Assembly: GCF_030272615.1 (NCBI RefSeq)
Contig: NC_081415.1
Span: 514,210,534 to 514,274,533, forward strand
Reading direction: 5' to 3'
DNA: 64,000 bases
From: Cryptomeria japonica
Taxonomy: Eukaryota > Streptophyta > Pinopsida > Cupressales > Cupressaceae
Every line of letters starts with the position of its first letter. Positions within the stretch are counted from its first letter, which is position 1. Below the pieces are notes generated by a model, which saw only the letters and a program-made list of their open reading frames with translations, was not told the DNA's origin and searched no databases. Positions 1-10,846 of the stretch are shown piece by piece. The translations under genes were made by a program, and so were the position numbers.

Positions 1-1
1 T

Positions 2-1183
2 GTAAAAGTTAACAGGAATGCTCAGCATTCATATGAGACCCAAGGCTGTCGATTTGAGTATCTTCAATGTTTTTATGGAGAAGAAGTGAGTGCATTTAAG
101 TGGAAGTATGATCCTGTGTTTGATGCCGATCTTCAAAATCCTATTAGAGAAAGACTGATGACTGATATACTTCTGTTTGAAAACCAAATACCTCTCTGGA
201 TTTTGAAAGATCTCCTTAAATTCCCGATGGGTTCTGCTGAAGCTGCAAAACAAAAAGTAGAAAACTTAATGAATATGCTGCTTTGGAGTGCGGCTAGACA
301 TGAATTTTTTATGTGGAAACCTAGGGTTTCTTACAACATGTATTGTAAGAAACATGTTCTCGAAGTACTCTACTGGTCAATGGTGGGCAGCGATTTTAGC
401 TCCGCCGATGGTGAACTACTAGACTTTCCCCCTTCGTCTCAAAATCACAGGCACATCTGCTTTAGCAAATCCGCTGATTCAATAAAAGCCATTTGTGGAC
501 GTTTATGTAATCCTTTCTGTTGCTCTTCCTCAAATAAAATCCCTTGCAACACTGTGGATATGGTCTACCTGAAGCTCCCAACAGCATCAGAACTTGTGCG
601 TGGAGGTGTGAAGATCCAGCCAGTGCTCTTTAAAGATATAAAAAGGTCAGTCGGGCAAGATACAACAAGCTCGCTCGAATATTCTTCAGCCATTCGATGG
701 ATAAGGTTTGATGAGAAAACATCAACGTTGTACTTGCCACAATTCAAGGTAACCCTGGAGAATTATTCAGTCGTGGGTAGCATTGTTGCAACGGAAGTGG
801 ATGCTAAAGGGTACGGTACGAAACCAATGATTCAGTTTGCGTTGCTTATGGATGAGCTGATAGACAATGAGGAGGATGTTGCAGTGCTAAAAACCGCAGA
901 GGTGATTAACAATTTCTTTGGAAGCAACAAATAACTGGCTGATCTTTTCAATTTGTGTAAAGGGATTGCCCATGTCAAGGGCTGCAAAGCAATTGATGAC
1001 GTCAGAATGGGGTTGCACAAGTATACAAGAAGAAAGTACAAGAAGCTCTGGAGTGAGTTCGTAAGTGCTTACTTTTCCAAGCCATGGCTGCTCGCTGGTT
1101 CCATGGCTGCCGTGCTGTTAATTGTAATGACAGTGGCGCAAGATTTGTGTCTGTTTTTCACTTGCAACCCCTATTCCCATTGA
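2..1183 (+). pseudogene. DUF247 (UPF0481) protein gene, 5' truncated by window edge, one internal stop
   Basis: The frame is open from the first codon of the window, with no ATG upstream of the DUF247 signature, so the true start lies outside. DUF247 signatures are readable: a DILLFENQIPLWIL stretch (about bases 164-205), LPTASELVRGGVKIQP (about 577-625), and the typical C-terminus with LADLFN (from 935), a basic region, then SKPWLLAGSMAAVLLI, which forms a single C-terminal membrane helix. Members are plant-specific, mostly 400-550 residues, anchored by that helix, and mostly of unknown function; some act in pollen or stigma self-incompatibility. A TAA at 932-934 splits the frame, but the homology continues directly after it in the same phase to the TGA at 1181-1183, so a single substitution is the simplest explanation. 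No intron is visible. The ORF starting at GTG 86 is only part of this gene. It could be a recent pseudogene or a gene making a protein without its anchor. Confidence 0.85.
932..934 (+). other. In-frame TAA within the DUF247 gene
   Basis: The stop falls immediately before the conserved LADLFN block; upstream and downstream homology are in the same frame. It removes the C-terminal 82 codons including the membrane anchor. Confidence 0.85.
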
Positions 1184-1674
1184 ACTTCATCTTTCTTCCT
1201 CCTCTCCGTTTCTGTAGCAGAAAATTTCAAATTGTCAGTGATTCATTTTTCATCATTGTTTACTTTGTGACCGGCGGCTAGTTTCAGGTCAAAATAAGTT
1301 TTGTTTTTTATAAAGCGCGTGGTATTTAAGTATAATGTCTTAATTATATAAAAGATTTGAATTTTTTAGTTATGTGGAATGTAAGAGTGTGTATACATGT
1401 GCAATGCAAATTATTTGACTTAAGTTACGACTTAACAGAATTGACCGACTATATCAAGTCAGCTAAAAAAATATAATGTTATCATAAGGGTTCAAGGTTT
1501 AAGGCAATGAATTACTCGACTTAAAGCCAATTTTGTAGGGTTTAAAAGCTAGAGGATATCAAAACTTCAGCAAGGCTCGACCAATGGTTCTAGTTGTGGA
1601 CACATGACTCAGATAGACATGAGGACTTTAGGTCTTTAGAAAGTAGACTAGACCAAACTAAACACCTAAACCTT
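1184..1674. other. Non-coding, no feature recognised
   Basis: 3' flank of the DUF247 gene. AT-rich, without a supported ORF or recognisable repeat. Confidence 0.6.
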
Positions 1675-1784
1675 AAAACAAAGACAACCAGAGTATAAAA
1701 TAAAATGGAAAAACCAGAGTAGAAAATAGAAAACAAAGACAACCAGAGTATAAAATAAAATGGAAAAACCAGAGTAGAAAATAG
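1675..1784. repeat. Perfect 55-bp tandem duplication
   Basis: Bases 1675-1729 and 1730-1784 are identical as read. The unit begins AAAACAAAGACAACCAGAG and ends AGTAGAAAATAG. The identity suggests a recent duplication or an assembly artefact. Confidence 0.9.
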
Positions 1785-1954
1785 AATGGAAAGTAGATTA
1801 TGTACAAATTTATATTGTGCATGGAAAAATAATCTATTTCAAGAAAAATAGGGTGTAAAAAATAGTCCATGCATGGGAAATTCCCGAAGGCCTTGCAGAA
1901 AGTATGAATTCTCTCCATCAAATATTACTAATCACATAAGGAGGACCTGTCTAT

Positions 1955-2380
1955 CTAGGACAAAAATATCTATGTTTCCCATTATCTTGATATCTATGTT
2001 TCCCGTTATCTTGATACCTTGCATTCCAGACAATCACTAAATCATTCACCTAAACATTCCTCTCTAAAGACTTCTTATCAAATAAGTACTTAATATTTTG
2101 TTGTTTCTTGAGATTTGCCTTTTGTGTTTCTCTCCTAACTTCAGCCAATGTAGTCAACCGATTGATCCTTTCATGTATTACATCATCGTTATTGTCATCA
2201 CGTTCTTCTATAGACTTGTAAACAATTAGGAACTCATTAATAGGTAGTTATTCTTCAATTCCATAGACTAACTCATAAGGAAACTTTCTTGTAGCATTTT
2301 TTATTGGTACTCTATCATCCCATAATGTTAGCTTGTTCTTATTCTTATAATCCCACGACCTCTTATTTTTTTTTATATTC
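1955..2380 (-). pseudogene. Ty3/gypsy integrase C-terminal remnant
   Basis: Read on the minus strand from about 2375, the translation gives LWDDRVPIKNAT, then KFPYELVYGIEE, then a long charged stretch ending ERNV-stop-VNDLVIVWNAR. This order (the 'PYELVYG' block, a coiled charged segment, then a 'GDLVLxWxxR'-like block) is typical of the integrase C-terminal part of plant Ty3/gypsy elements. Stops after GIEE and within ERNV show decay. The segment ends in a 24-bp tandem duplication at 1966-2013. Neither LTR nor the rest of pol was found beside it, so it is an isolated fragment. Confidence 0.75.
1966..2013. repeat. 24-bp tandem duplication
   Basis: Units 1966-1989 and 1990-2013 (ATATCTATGTTTCCC then A or G, then TTATCTTG) differ at one base. 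It lies in the tail of the gypsy integrase remnant. Confidence 0.85.
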
Positions 2381-2386
2381 ACTATC

Positions 2387-2640
2387 GTGAAATCTGGAGG
2401 TGTCCTCGCCGAAGCAAGACTAATCCCCCAGTGTGTACAACCCATTCACAAGGTAGCAACACACACAGAGTTAACACAGCTGGGGACTCTAACTCAAGAC
2501 CATGGGGAGCATACCCACGCCTTCAATTGCGATCCACGACCAGACGAACTAGGGCCGAAGCCCCTGACCCCTTATTTTCACATGTTATACTCTTGTTAAT
2601 AAATTTGTAAAAGAAATACCATTAACATAGCTCTACAAAA
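2387..2640. other. Non-coding, no feature recognised
   Basis: Short GC-richer stretch between the gypsy and LINE remnants. The open frame here has no recognisable similarity. Confidence 0.5.
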
Positions 2641-3560
2641 TATTTTTTTGAAATGGGCTCTGCAAGGAATGGGTGAGAGTTTCTTGGAGATGGTGACGGG
2701 GTTGAAAATGTATAGTTTCTGGAATAATCTGCTAGACTTGAGGTTCAAAGATTACTGGCCTCCGGACATGTTTAGTGAGGACTGTCTTCTGCTTTTCCCA
2801 GGAATCCTTGGACGTTCTGGCATTGGGAGTGGGACCTCGTTGGAGGTTCAATCAAGGTAGAAGGTCAATGCGTATCAGGGGTTTCGTGGTCCCTCTCCTC
2901 CCTCGATGGAGACAAAGGATAATTCATCCTAAAGCTGCTCGAAGGACTTGTTCGAAGATGAAAGTTGTATCCCTTCAGATGGGGTGTCTATGGAGCATTC
3001 TGAATCGAGTATATTTCTGAACATTAAGGACCCCTCCTTGAATATTTTGTTGGTTAAAATGGAGAACTACTTGGCTGGTATGTTCCTCGGAAGAAAGACG
3101 AAGATTTCTATGGTAAGGAAATGGACGTCTACTAAATGGTTGGTTAAGTGTAGTCTTACTATTTCTACGCTCCCGAAAGCAATGTTTTGTTTGTCCTTTA
3201 CCCTTAAATAAGAGTTCCTCCAAATTTTCTCATTTGGGCCGTGGTTGTTTGGCAATCTTCCACTCCTCTGATGTAAATGGTTCCTTGAGTTTGAGCCTAA
3301 ACATCTTGTAGTGTCTATCTCTACTTGAGTTTGAGCCTAAACATCTTGTAGTGTCTATCTCTACTTTGGTCCACCTCCCATGCCTTCCCATTGAATTTTG
3401 GGATGAGGAGATTATTGCTGGTATTGCCAACTCTTTTGGCTACTTCATCTCTATAGATTATATTAATAAGCTTCACTCTTGGTTGGTGTTTACTCATTTT
3501 TATGTTAATCTGACATTAGGTTTGCCTGTTCCAGTGTTTATCAAGTTAAAGTCTTGAGTA
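2641..3560 (+). pseudogene. LINE (non-LTR retrotransposon) ORF1 remnant with DUF4283-like region
   Basis: The best-preserved part runs from about 2948 to 3556. It contains LAGMFLGRKTKISMVRKW, then a block ending in GPWLFGN, then LPCLPIEFWDEEIIAGIANSFG and a YFISID stretch. This is the order of a plant DUF4283 domain, found in LINE ORF1 proteins and related gag-like nucleic-acid-binding proteins. Several stops and at least one frame change occur, and a 40-bp duplication sits inside (3285-3364). No zinc knuckle or reverse transcriptase follows; after about 3560 the frame dissolves. Upstream of 2900 the assignment is weak. Confidence 0.65.
3285..3364. repeat. Perfect 40-bp tandem duplication
   Basis: Units 3285-3324 and 3325-3364 are identical (start TTGAGTTTGAGCCTAAACAT). 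It lies inside the LINE ORF1 remnant. Confidence 0.9.
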
Positions 3561-3886
3561 AGCTCTTGGATCCAATCAATTGAATATGAGACAAATCTAA
3601 GGTGAAAGACAAAGACCCAATGCACTCTTCTTCGAAGGGGGCTGGTCACTTTGGTTCTATTTCTATTGATTGTCCATATTCGAGCGTGATGAATTGGTCT
3701 GTGGTGTTTTTGCCTCAGAAGGAATTCAGCTCGTCTCTCCCATTGGTTCACTATAAGCCCAAAGATTGCTTATCCTAGGTGATGGACTCTCCTCTTGAAG
3801 TTTCATTGGAAGTGGTGCTCTCTTCACTAGATTCTCCTTTAGATGTAGGCCCATCCCTCTCTTGTGGACCTGTGGCTTCAAACCTA
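3561..3886. other. Decayed sequence, no feature recognised
   Basis: Probably the continuation of the LINE remnant, but no frame is interpretable. Confidence 0.4.
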
Positions 3887-4684
3887 TTGGGAGCCTCAAA
3901 ATTTGGTAAAATTTGAAGGGTCCATGATGAAAAAATTGATTGCAACACTCAGAAGTGCCCTTGCAAATTCCTCCCAAGTAGCCTACCTTGAGAGTGAATA
4001 AATTGACACCCTTTGATTTTCACGAGGAACCACTTTGGAATCTAGTTTACCTCTTATTAGAGAGTGTCCATGACCCTTTTCAAATTCTCAGGACTAGATT
4101 TGATGAGTTTTTAAAGTACCTATTTTGGGGTCCTAAGAGAGTTTGTTGTTTTCATACTGCTATTGCTAAACTTGTGAGAGTAGTCATTTTTAGAAGTTAA
4201 TATTTCATTAACAATTGATTCTCATGGAAAAAGGGTTGGTGATAGTTATACTTCACATCTCATTAATCCCTTGTGCCAGTTTCTAGAGCCCTAATACTTC
4301 ATTTGACATTTTTCCCAGGTAAAAATGAAATGCACATTTTTCAAATTTGATGCTAGAACAGTGTTAAATCTCCTAAAGTAGCCTCACATCTGGATTTTAA
4401 TTTCATGGCCCAATGAACTAAATGCAAAATTTAATGTTACTCATTAATCTTTATATATTCATAAAATCACTTACTTGGTTGCAGCAACCCATCTATAAGT
4501 TTGATATTTTTTTGAGGTCAAAAGAAAATTAACCTTCTAGAGGTTTGACATGAGCACTTCTAGAAATTTTTAGAGAGCCTGAAAGTTTTACCATTAATAT
4601 TATTCAAGTGTAATGGACTCAATAAAAACCCCTGACACACATACTCACTACAATTTGATGAATCATTCCAATTGGTGGAGGCCT
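3887..4684 (+). repeat. Dispersed repeat, copy A left part
   Basis: Aligns by eye with 21473 to about 22258 with many substitutions and small indels. Matching anchors include CAAATTCCTCCCAAGTA, ACCTTGAGAGTGAATAAATT and the TTTGATATTTTTTTGAG stretch. The match stops near GGTGGAGGCCT and resumes at 10382. No coding function is evident. Confidence 0.8.
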
Positions 4685-5361
4685 CTGAAAGTGACATTTG
4701 ATGTTTTCTCCACACACCAAGTTTGTGGGCTCTAGATAGGTTCAATATGTACATGTTTAAAAAATGTGCAAGTAAGAAACTTTGAGAATTAATATCTCTC
4801 ACCCTAGGTATCTCCATGTGGATCCATTTGTGATGTAACCAAACTGCAATTAGTAATTCACCATTAACAAAATAATAAGAAAATTGACAGAATACGAATG
4901 AGATTAGATTAAGAGTTCTTCATTGTTCCTCGACTAATGTGCTTCTACAATGAAAGGAAAACTATTTTTAACTACAATCCAAAAATTACCATTTTTGGTA
5001 GATTTTCACAAAATCAATTTTTTTTGTCATTTTTGGTAATTTCTACAACTACTTCGATGACTATGAAAATTTCCAAATATTAAGAGTTATCTCTAGTGAC
5101 ACAACTCTTCAACTCACTTAGAGATTACATGCATGAATAAAAAGATACTACACAAATAAGATTGAGAAAATCCCCAAAAAAACACTAAAAGGCAATTTTG
5201 AGGCCTTAGATGAAAGAATTAGGCCCTGAAAGGTTGATCTAACTAAGGCCCTGTCGAACTAGGTTCTATTGTTGGCAATCCAAAAAAAATCTCACGATAC
5301 ACCTCCACATCAAATCTTAGCCCAAATGGAAGACCAAGCCAAAAGTTATGACCACCGGAAG
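4685..5361. other. Sequence absent from repeat copy B, non-coding
   Basis: Together with 10344-10381, this interrupts copy A relative to copy B independently of the E1 insertion. Either an earlier insertion into A or a deletion in B. No ORF, LTR or terminal inverted repeat was recognised. Confidence 0.5.
5357..5361. repeat. Target-site duplication of E1, left (GGAAG)
   Basis: Identical to 10344-10348 immediately outside the other LTR. Confidence 0.95.
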
Positions 5362-5758
5362 TGTTAGGGTTTCAAGCAGATCCGAAGCAAATATGAACTA
5401 ACAATTATATGCAGATTTAAATACAAAAGATAAAGAAATAAAATGGGAGACAGATAACACAGAGATTTAACGTGGTTCATCCAGAATGGGTTACGTCCAC
5501 CATACATAGTCGTCCAATCTTTCTTATTATCCAGTAAAAATAGTACATAACCTTCCAATACCTTAAGCATCCCAGCCGCTTATAACATGCATTTCTAGGG
5601 CAAAAACAAAGTCGACCTTTTTAGGGTTTTATTACAATGTCGGTTTTCATAAAAAAAAAAACCCAAATTTTTTTTTCTCAGGGGCTGCCGCCCCTGAACC
5701 CCTACCCGATACGTGCTGAGTGTATAGTACTTTGCTGATCAATCGCCACATTTCAACA
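5362..5758 (-). repeat. E1 3' LTR (397 bp)
   Basis: Matches 9881-10343 from TGTTAGGG to CAACA. Differences are mostly transitions. It lacks about 65 bp present in the 5' LTR near the GC-rich segment (GGGGCTGCCGCCCCTGAACC). Confidence 0.95.
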
Positions 5759-5818
5759 ATCTCCCACTTGGAGACTGATCAAGCTCCATACCGAACAATC
5801 TCCCACTTGGAGACTGAT
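5755..5818 (-). repeat. Tandem duplication of the E1 polypurine tract region (39-bp period)
   Basis: AACAATCTCCCACTTGGAG followed by ACTGAT occurs at 5755 and again at 5794 on the plus strand. On the element's own strand there are two successive copies of the purine tract plus the first LTR bases. Confidence 0.9.
5759..5769 (-). other. E1 polypurine tract
   Basis: The minus strand reads AAGTGGGAGAT directly against the LTR edge, where plus-strand priming is expected. Confidence 0.85.
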
Positions 5819-5894
5819 ACTACATGACACCACTGTACATGCAACATCCACTAGATAAAACACTAGGACTCGACTAGTATAAATTCCACAATTA

Positions 5895-8800
5895 TCAATC
5901 AAGAAGACCAACAGAAACTGATGAAGAAATCAGCTTCTCTTGTGGAATTCCCTTCATGAACATATCAGCAGGATTCTCACTTGTGTGAATCTTCTCAAGC
6001 CATAGCTGACCCTCCTCCAAAACAGTCCAGATGAAGTGGTACCTGAGTTGAATGTGCTTTGTCCTTGAATGAAAAGCAAAGTTCTTCGCAAGATGAATAG
6101 CACTCCGGCTATGAGTATACAATGGGCGATCCTCCTGTGTCTGACCCAATTCATCCAGAAAACATTGTAACCAAATCATCTCCTTGTTGGCTTCTGTAGC
6201 AGCAACATACTCAGCTTCAGTGGTTGAAAGTGCAACAACCTTTTGTACCCTAGAAACCCAACTTACTGTAGTTCCCCCTATAGTAAAAACATACTCGGTA
6301 GTACTCCTCCGTGAATCAATATCACGCACCAGATCAGAGTCAACAAATCCACTCAGAGCAGCATTAGATCCTTTGAAACATAATGCCTTCATAGTAGTTC
6401 CTTTCAAATATTGAAGAATCTATTTCACAGCATTCCAATGTTCCATACCTGGATTACTCATAAACTTGCTCACAACTCCCACTGCATGTGCAATATCTGG
6501 CCTTGTGAATACCATTGCATACATCAGACTACCAATAGCTGATGAATACGGGATGTTAGACATTTTATTAACCTCTTCCTATGCCTTTGGGCACATCTCC
6601 TTAGTCAATTTGAAATGACTAGCCAAAGGTGTACTAACTGCTTTTGCATCCTGCATGTTAAATCTTTTCAACACCTTCTTTATCTATTCACTTTGGGACA
6701 AATTCAAGGTTCTATTTTTCCTATCCCGTGTAATCCTCATACTGAGAATTTGCTTAGCTGCACCCAAATCCTTCATACCAAATGACCTGGCTAATTTCTA
6801 TTTAAGATCATTTATATGTTGCATGTTAGACCCAGCAACAAGCATGTCATCAACATAAAGCAACACGATAATATAACTGCCATTATCAAATCTCTTAAAA
6901 TATACACAATGATCATAATGACATCTATGATAACCGTGTTCAGTCATGAAACTATCAAATTTTAAATACCATTGTCGGGGTGCTTGCTTTAGGCCATATA
7001 GACTTTTCTTCAACCTGCACACCAAGTTCTCCTTACCTTAACCTCATATCCCTGTGGTTGCAACATGTAAATTTCCTCCTCCAAATCTCCATGGAGAAAA
7101 GTTGTTTTCACATCTAATTGTTGAAGATGTAAATCATCTGCAGCCACAAGACTAAGTACAGTTCTAATTGAAGTCATTTTTACAACTGGAGAAAATATTT
7201 CATCATAATCTATACCATTTTTCTGTGCAAAACCTTCTACCACAAGTCTCACCTTATATCTTTTCTAACCTCCTTCCTCCTCCTTTAGCCGATAAACCCA
7301 TTTGTTAGGCAAGGCTCTTTTTTCTACATGCAAAGGGACTAAGTCTCAAGTCTTATTTTTCATCAAGGAGTCCATCTCCTCTTTCATGCCTAGCTCCCAC
7401 TGTTGTTTGGCATCTACCTACATTGCTTCTTCACATTCTTCTGGTTCACCATAATCCGTTAATAAAATAGAATACAAAGAAGGAGAAAATCTTTCAGGGG
7501 GTCTACTTGTCCTCGTAGAATGTCTAACACTTACATGAGTTTGTGGGACAATCTGTTGTTGCTGAGCATCAGGTACCCGTGGCATTTCATTTTCAGGAAT
7601 CTCATCCAACACCACATATTCTTATTTGTCCTATTCATGCTTCTTTTCCTGCATCTGTTCTTTATACATAACCTTTTCATTGAATATAACATCTCTACTT
7701 CTAATTATTTTCTTATTTTCAAAATCCCATAACTGATAGCCATATTCATCTATCCCATATCCAATGAAGGTACATTTTTGAGATTTAGCATCAAGCTTGG
7801 TTCTGTTTTCTTTATCAACATGGACAAAAGCTTCACAACCCAAAGTTTTTAGAAAAGAATAATTTACCTTTTTATCAGTCTATGCCTCCTCTAGAATACC
7901 ACCATCCAAAGGGGTTGAAGGTCCTCTATTTATCAAATAGACAGTAGTATGTACAACATCTACCAAAAAATATAAGGGCAATCCAACATGCAATCTCATG
8001 CTCCTCACGCGTTCCATGATAGTTCTATTCATTCTCTCTGACACACCATTTTCCTGTGGAGTTCTTGGAACTTTCTTTTTCTTTCTAATCCCATTTAAGG
8101 AGCAGTAATCCTCAAATGCTTTGCTGCAATACTCACCTCCATTATCCGATCTCAGACACTTCAACTTTTTTCCTTTCTCATTTTCAACCAAAGCTTTCCA
8201 TTTCTTAAAAGTTTCAAAAATATCTGATTTTTGTTTTAGGAAATATACCCATGTTTTACTGGTTGAGTCGTCAATAAAAATAACATAATAACAAGAGCCA
8301 CCAAGAGATGATACCTGAGTCGGTCCCCATATATCTAAATGTACAAGCTCTAACTTCTCACTCTTCTTCTCTTTCCCAGCCTTGAGAAATTTGACTCTTT
8401 TCTGTTTACCATAAACACAATTTTCACAGAACTCTAAATCAATCTTCTTTAGTCCTGGCAATAGATTTATGGAGTGAAGTGTTTTCATCCCTTTCTCACT
8501 CATGTGCCCAAGCCTATGGTGCCACATTATCGAATCCGTTCTTGCAACATTTATTGTTGTTGTCCCTATAGTAACTTTATCTATAACAGTTAGGGTAGAG
8601 TAAGTGTTACCTGTACACAGATATAATGTACCTACCTTCGCACCTTTAGCTATTACTAATGATCCTTTAGTGACCTTCCACATACTTTCTGAGAGGGTAA
8701 CTATGCAACCTTCACTACCTAGTTGCCCTACAGAAATTAAATTTCTTCTTAAATTAGGAACATGCCTTACCTCCTGCAGAAACCAGTCATTTCCATTCTA

Positions 8801-9820
8801 CAACTTGATCTTTATCTTTCCTTTTCCAACAATTTGACAAGGCTCATCATCACCCAAATATACCTGTCCAAAATCACCTTGAACACAATCTAAAAAATAT
8901 TTTCTATGGGGTGTAGCATGAAATGAAGCCCCAGAATCTATTACCCAGGAATCATTAACATTATCCAAACATAAGATTAAAGCATCTTGTAAAGTATTAC
9001 TTGCAATATTAGCTTCCTTACTGTCATTTTCATTTTTGTCTCCTTCTTTGTTTTTTCGAGACCAACAGTCTTTCTTTAGATGACTAGGCTTTTCGCAGTA
9101 CCAGCAATCTTTCTTTCCTTTAGATTGAGAGCATCCTTTCTTTGACTTCCCTCATGACTTCTCATTCCCAGGGCCTTTTCCTCTTTCCTTTGATCTTCCT
9201 TTGTTCCCCACATTCAAAACACTACCCGATGATGTTGGAGTCTCACCTGTGCTTTTCCTTCACATTTCCTCGCTTAGGATAACACCAACAATATCATCAA
9301 ATACCAAAGTATTTTTACTAGAGACAGAGTTACTTACAACCATAACCAAGCTATTCTAGCTTTCTAGCAAAGAACATAAAATCAAGAGAGCCCTAACCTC
9401 TTCTGCAAAGGTAATTTTTATTGAAGACAATTGACTGGTAATTGTATTAAACTCATTTAAGTGCTCTGCTATAGATCCTCTCTCACTCATTTTCAAATTA
9501 AACAAACACTTCATAAGAAATACCTTATTCGAAACTGAGGGTTTCTCATACAACTTAGCCAATGTTGCCATCAAATCTACAACCGTTTTTGCTTCTGTTA
9601 TATTGAATGCTACAAACGACGCAAGGCACAATCGAATGGATCCCAGTGCCTTTCTATCTAAAATGTCCCACTCTTCATCTGACATTGTGGTCGCTTTCTT
9701 TGACTTCCCTTCCAATGGCTACCACAAATCATTTTGATACAGGTAATCCTCCATTTGCATTTTCCATAACTGATAATTATGGCCATTAAACTTTTTGACC
9801 TTGAATTTGGAATCCTCCAT
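5895..9820 (-). pseudogene. E1 gag-pol, disrupted
   Basis: Gag starts at 9820 (MEDSKFKVKKFNGHNYQLWK) and meets a TAG at 9719-9721. The CCHC knuckle CWYCEKPSHLKKDC lies at 9065-9106. Protease WVIDSGASFHA is near 8945-8910. GAG-pre-integrase HHRLGHMS is near 8510. The integrase core with FIDDST and ENGVSERMNRT spans about 8330-8000. RT is in pieces: QLDVKTTFLHGD near 7110 and the LYVDDM catalytic motif near 6850. RNase H with STTEAEYVAA is near 6200, and the frame ends at 5895. Stops include several at positions where the family has Trp or Gln (EEA-stop-TDKK; WNAVK-stop-IL; KNKT-stop-DLVPL). A one-base loss near 7035 shifts the RT frame. Family function: particle protein plus the enzymes for copying RNA into DNA and inserting it. 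Confidence 0.92.
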
Positions 9821-9865
9821 TACTCCCACTCAAATCTGAAAGTCCTGCCAATTTACAGAAAACCT

Positions 9866-9879
9866 CGCTTTGATACCAA
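9866..9879 (-). other. E1 primer-binding site (initiator Met tRNA)
   Basis: The minus strand reads TTGGTATCAAAGCG two bases inside the 5' LTR. Canonical plant Copia sites read TGGTATCAGAGC, complementary to the initiator tRNA-Met 3' end. Confidence 0.85.
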
Positions 9880-9880
9880 T

Positions 9881-10343
9881 TGTTAGGGTTTTAAGCAGAT
9901 CCGAAGCAAATATGAACTAACAATTATATGTAGATTTAAATACAAAAGATAAAAAAATAAAATAGGACACAGATAACATAGAGATTTAACGTGGTTCACC
10001 CAGAATGGGTTACGTCCACCATACACAGTCGTCCAATCTTTCTTATTATCCAGCAAAAATAGTACATCAACCTTCCAATGCCTTAAGCATCCCAACCGCT
10101 TATAACATGCATTTTTTAGGGCAAAAACAAAGTTGGCCTTTTTAGGGTTTTATTACAATGTCGGTTTTCATAAAAAAAAATACCCAAAATTTTTTTTCTC
10201 GAGGGCTCCCGCCCCCGAACCCTCGCTTTTTTTGGGGGCTGCCACTCCCAAACCCCTACCTGGGGCTCGACCTGACCTCAGACCCCAGCGAGGATACGTG
10301 CTGAGTGTATAGTACTTTGTTGATCAATCACCACATTTCAACA
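9881..10343 (-). repeat. E1 5' LTR (463 bp)
   Basis: Longer than the partner LTR because of an extra GC-rich segment around 10223-10290 (CCCGAACCCTCGC onward). It contains the ACCACGTTAAATC block (minus strand, about 9985-10005) shared with many plant Copia LTRs. Confidence 0.95.
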
Positions 10344-10348
10344 GGAAG
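10344..10348. repeat. Target-site duplication of E1, right (GGAAG)
   Basis: Same five bases as 5357-5361. Confidence 0.95.
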
Positions 10349-10381
10349 ACTCTACATGAATCTGGCATTTTTTATTCTTAG

Positions 10382-10846
10382 TATAGCACTGAGTGTGCAT
10401 GCACCAGTTTTCAAGGCTAAAAGAGAATGTTTGGCCAATTTTCAAGCATAGTACTAGAGGCTATCTAGGTTGTTTTGGTGGCAATGCAAAGAGGTCTAAC
10501 ATCAAATTAAATGACAACACACTCAATATTTTGGGTGTAGAATGTATGCAAATGTGGTTGCAGAGCAATTTCAAAGTCCAGTTGGTTGAAAAAAGAAATT
10601 TTTTAAGTCAGGCCCACAAGGGAACCTAAGGCAACATAAAGGTTAATTTAAATGGGCTTTGAGTATTTTATTATTCAAATCATTTTGTCATTTAAATGAT
10701 ATCATGTGTATTAACCTAGATGTTCTCTGGTAAATTTCCAAAGATTGGTTAAGGTTTAGAAGTATTCGAATCCTAATTTGTGATTTAAATATGTTTGCAA
10801 AGGTGAAAAAATAACATTCCAAAATGTAATATAAAAATGTGGGGAC
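10382..10846 (+). repeat. Dispersed repeat, copy A right part
   Basis: Resumes the alignment with copy B (22268-22740) from ATAGCACT to GTAATATAAAA. Anchors include AATTTCAAAGTCCA and GATTTAAATATRTTTGCAAA. With 3887-4684 it forms one copy split by E1 and about 715 bp of other DNA. Confidence 0.8.

Larger units (their letters stand above)
5362..10343 (-). mobile_element. E1: complete Ty1/copia retrotransposon, decayed
   Basis: A full-length 4982-bp element in minus orientation, bounded by LTRs that begin TGTTAGGG and end CAACA on the plus strand. It is flanked by a perfect 5-bp target duplication, GGAAG, at 5357-5361 and 10344-10348. On the minus strand the order is 5' LTR, initiator-Met primer site, gag with one CCHC knuckle, protease, integrase, reverse transcriptase, RNase H, polypurine tract, 3' LTR; integrase before RT defines Ty1/copia. 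The LTRs differ at roughly 5% of aligned positions, plus a larger insertion in the 5' LTR, so the insertion is not recent. About a dozen stops and at least one frameshift make it defective. The domain style suggests the Tork/Tnt1 group, but that placement is an inference. Confidence 0.95.

Noticed and set aside
29-253. Minus-strand ORF opposite the DUF247 gene
   Set aside because: Shadow frame of a clearly coding plus-strand region.
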